DNA from: Pontederia crassipes | Taxonomy: Eukaryota; Streptophyta; Magnoliopsida; Commelinales; Pontederiaceae | Assembly (NCBI GenBank): GCA_030549335.1 | Contig: JAUKPH010000017.1 | Coordinates: forward strand, 5,541,501-5,605,500 | DNA: 64,000 nt | Direction of reading: 5' to 3' | Shown: positions 62,550 through 64,000 of the stretch, piece by piece | Layout: each line of letters begins with the position of its first letter | Numbering within the stretch: position 1 is the first letter of the stretch | Notes under the pieces: model-generated | The model's database searches: none | What the model was told of the DNA's origin: nothing | What the model saw: the letters and a program-made list of their open reading frames with translations, nothing else | Made by a program: the position numbers and the translations under genes

Positions 62550-64000
62550 TCTCCGCTTCCAGAGACCTCTCTCGATCGCCAGGAAACTTCTAGGGGTTTC
62601 CTCCTCCTTCCCTTCTCCACCCTCTCTTCTGATCCCCCGGATCTCTCGATCGCCTGCCATCCCCCGCTAACGCCTCGCGCGAATTCGGCTTCTGGTGAGG
62701 CCGGCGACCTCAGGTTTGCGCGCTCGATCAATCGGTTATTCTGCGCGCTCAGATCTCCCAACTCGGATTCTTTGAGAGGTGCGCTCCCGTGATCTGATCT
62801 CTTGCGATCCGTTTTTATTTAGATTATTTGTATTCTTTTGGGGGTTGTGTGCTTGTTTATTGAGAAGATTTTACGGTGGATGAGAATTGGAACCCTGTGG
62901 AGGGATGTCAAAAATATGTCATTGGATGAATTATGCAACTCATATGATATTAGTAACTGGATAACCAAATGACTTTTCTGGGTTATGGTAAGTGCGTGCT
63001 TTACGATAATGTTGGAATAAAAATTGGTCGTCTGTGGTCTGAATGCTGTTATGACCTTAGTGTGGGCATGGATCTATTATTGTTTTGCTACCGGAGTTTG
63101 ACAATTGCCACGGTCCTGTCTTTTTTGTGCTGCCAAAATTGGTATTCAATAGCTTAGGAGCATAAATATCCTTACGTTGGTCTTTCTATAGAATCGTATA
63201 TTGACAAGATTGCTGGTTTCTAAGGAGAAGAATAATACAATATATATGTGATAGTAAGTACCTGATAACATTGTGTAAGATTTGGTGAACTCAAATAACA
63301 TGCAAGTATGTCAAAGTGAGCTCGAGATGTTATTTTGTTTCTAGCTTGATATCATAGGAGTTTATCACTAGCAATTTTATGCACAATCTGAGTGCTGTTT
63401 TTTTTTTGTTTATTTTCACTATCTTTAACCTGTGGGACTGTTTTAAAACTAATATTGTACACATCAATAGATATTTATTTATAGTGATGATAAAACAAAA
63501 GGTATGTTATAAGTTATGTGTTTCAGTTATTTACAAGAGAAGGATTTTGGTATGTTGCCACTTGCCACTGGTGTCCCTACATGAACAACATTCTTGTCTT
63601 TTTTTAATGAAAGAAGATATTAACAACATTCTGAATGACAGTTGCCATTTCTCTGTTAAGAAGTCAGTGGTTCTGATCCCACCAGGTCGGCATGTCTAGC
63701 TTTTGTTTCTATTTTGATATGTCAATGATTTCATTATTTTATTTTCATAATTTTCCATTGTTATGTATTTTTTTTCAAATGCTAGCCACATTACCTTGTT
63801 TATTTATACAATTAATATGGTCCATATGGATATAATTAAGCTAATTCTGGTTTCACACATGTCGGTAACAACTGAGTTTTGTAAACCTGGAAGACTGCGT
63901 AACAATAGGTTTTGTGAAGTTACTTATCTCTACTATTTCTTAATAATTTAGGACCGGAAGATTGTAGGAGTATTATATGGCAGTTGCTAAAGTAGGATCC
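62550..64000 (+). other. Probable 5' UTR exon and long first intron of a gene leaving the window
   Basis: After the TATA box a CT-rich exon-like stretch runs to about 62690-62780. It offers donor sites CTG|GTGAGG (62695), CAG|GTTTGC (62715) and GAG|GTGCGC (62780). The following 1.2 kb is T-rich like a plant intron, with no coding frame that fits a known family. The first coding exon would lie beyond 64000, so the product is unknown. Genes such as ubiquitin or actin have this layout, but nothing here identifies one. Confidence 0.45.

Overview
This window is plant nuclear DNA. It has GT-AG introns, AT-rich spacers full of plant transposon relics, and five recognisable plant housekeeping or metabolic genes. 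GC-rich first exons next to AT-rich introns, best seen in the P450 and GMP synthase genes, suggest a monocot. I do not name a species.

Layout from left to right. Positions 1-3430 hold a decayed Ty1/copia element on the minus strand (gag, zinc knuckle, start of protease) that runs off the left edge. Positions 3980-6350 hold an intact four-exon cytochrome P450 of the CYP714 type (minus). Positions 6351-13342 are AT-rich DNA with a decayed SINE head, purine-rich and tandem repeats, a CACTA-like end and a possible solo LTR. Positions 13352-17789 are a Mutator-like element (MULE) with ~370-bp inverted ends and a perfect 9-bp target duplication. It carries a broken FAR1-type transposase and, on the other strand, an intact two-exon GRF zinc-finger gene. 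Positions 22578-27008 hold a six-exon GMP synthase (minus), whose last intron contains a hAT-like fragment and a copia 3' LTR. A 6-kb L1 LINE with an 11-bp duplication (27265-33301) lies about 250 bp upstream of its start codon.

Positions 34379-37790 hold a five-exon class-3 lipase of the calmodulin-binding heat-shock protein type (minus), with a 183-bp RTE-type insert bounded by a perfect 19-bp duplication in one intron. Positions 38540-42463 form a large GC-rich inverted-repeat element interrupted by a hAT-type element with an 8-bp duplication. Positions 46212-46643 look like a C/D box snoRNA gene with Site II and telo-box promoter motifs. Positions 50480-50826 hold a small LYR-motif protein gene (LYRM9-like) and 51980-54610 a coiled-coil protein gene resembling plant At3g49055 (both minus). 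Positions 57922-61511 hold a foldback MITE and then a terminal-inverted-repeat element split by a ~2.1-kb solo LTR. The right end (about 62.5 kb on) looks like the promoter and first non-coding exon of a plus-strand gene leaving the window.

The five protein genes all lie on the minus strand but do not form a pathway: gibberellin-type oxidation, purine synthesis, lipid hydrolysis, mitochondrial assembly and an unknown coiled-coil protein. The lipase and coiled-coil genes resemble two Arabidopsis loci that I recall as neighbours (At3g49050/At3g49055), so part of the order may be ancient. All exon limits were read by hand from splice sites and reading phase. All family names rest on motif recognition, with no database search.
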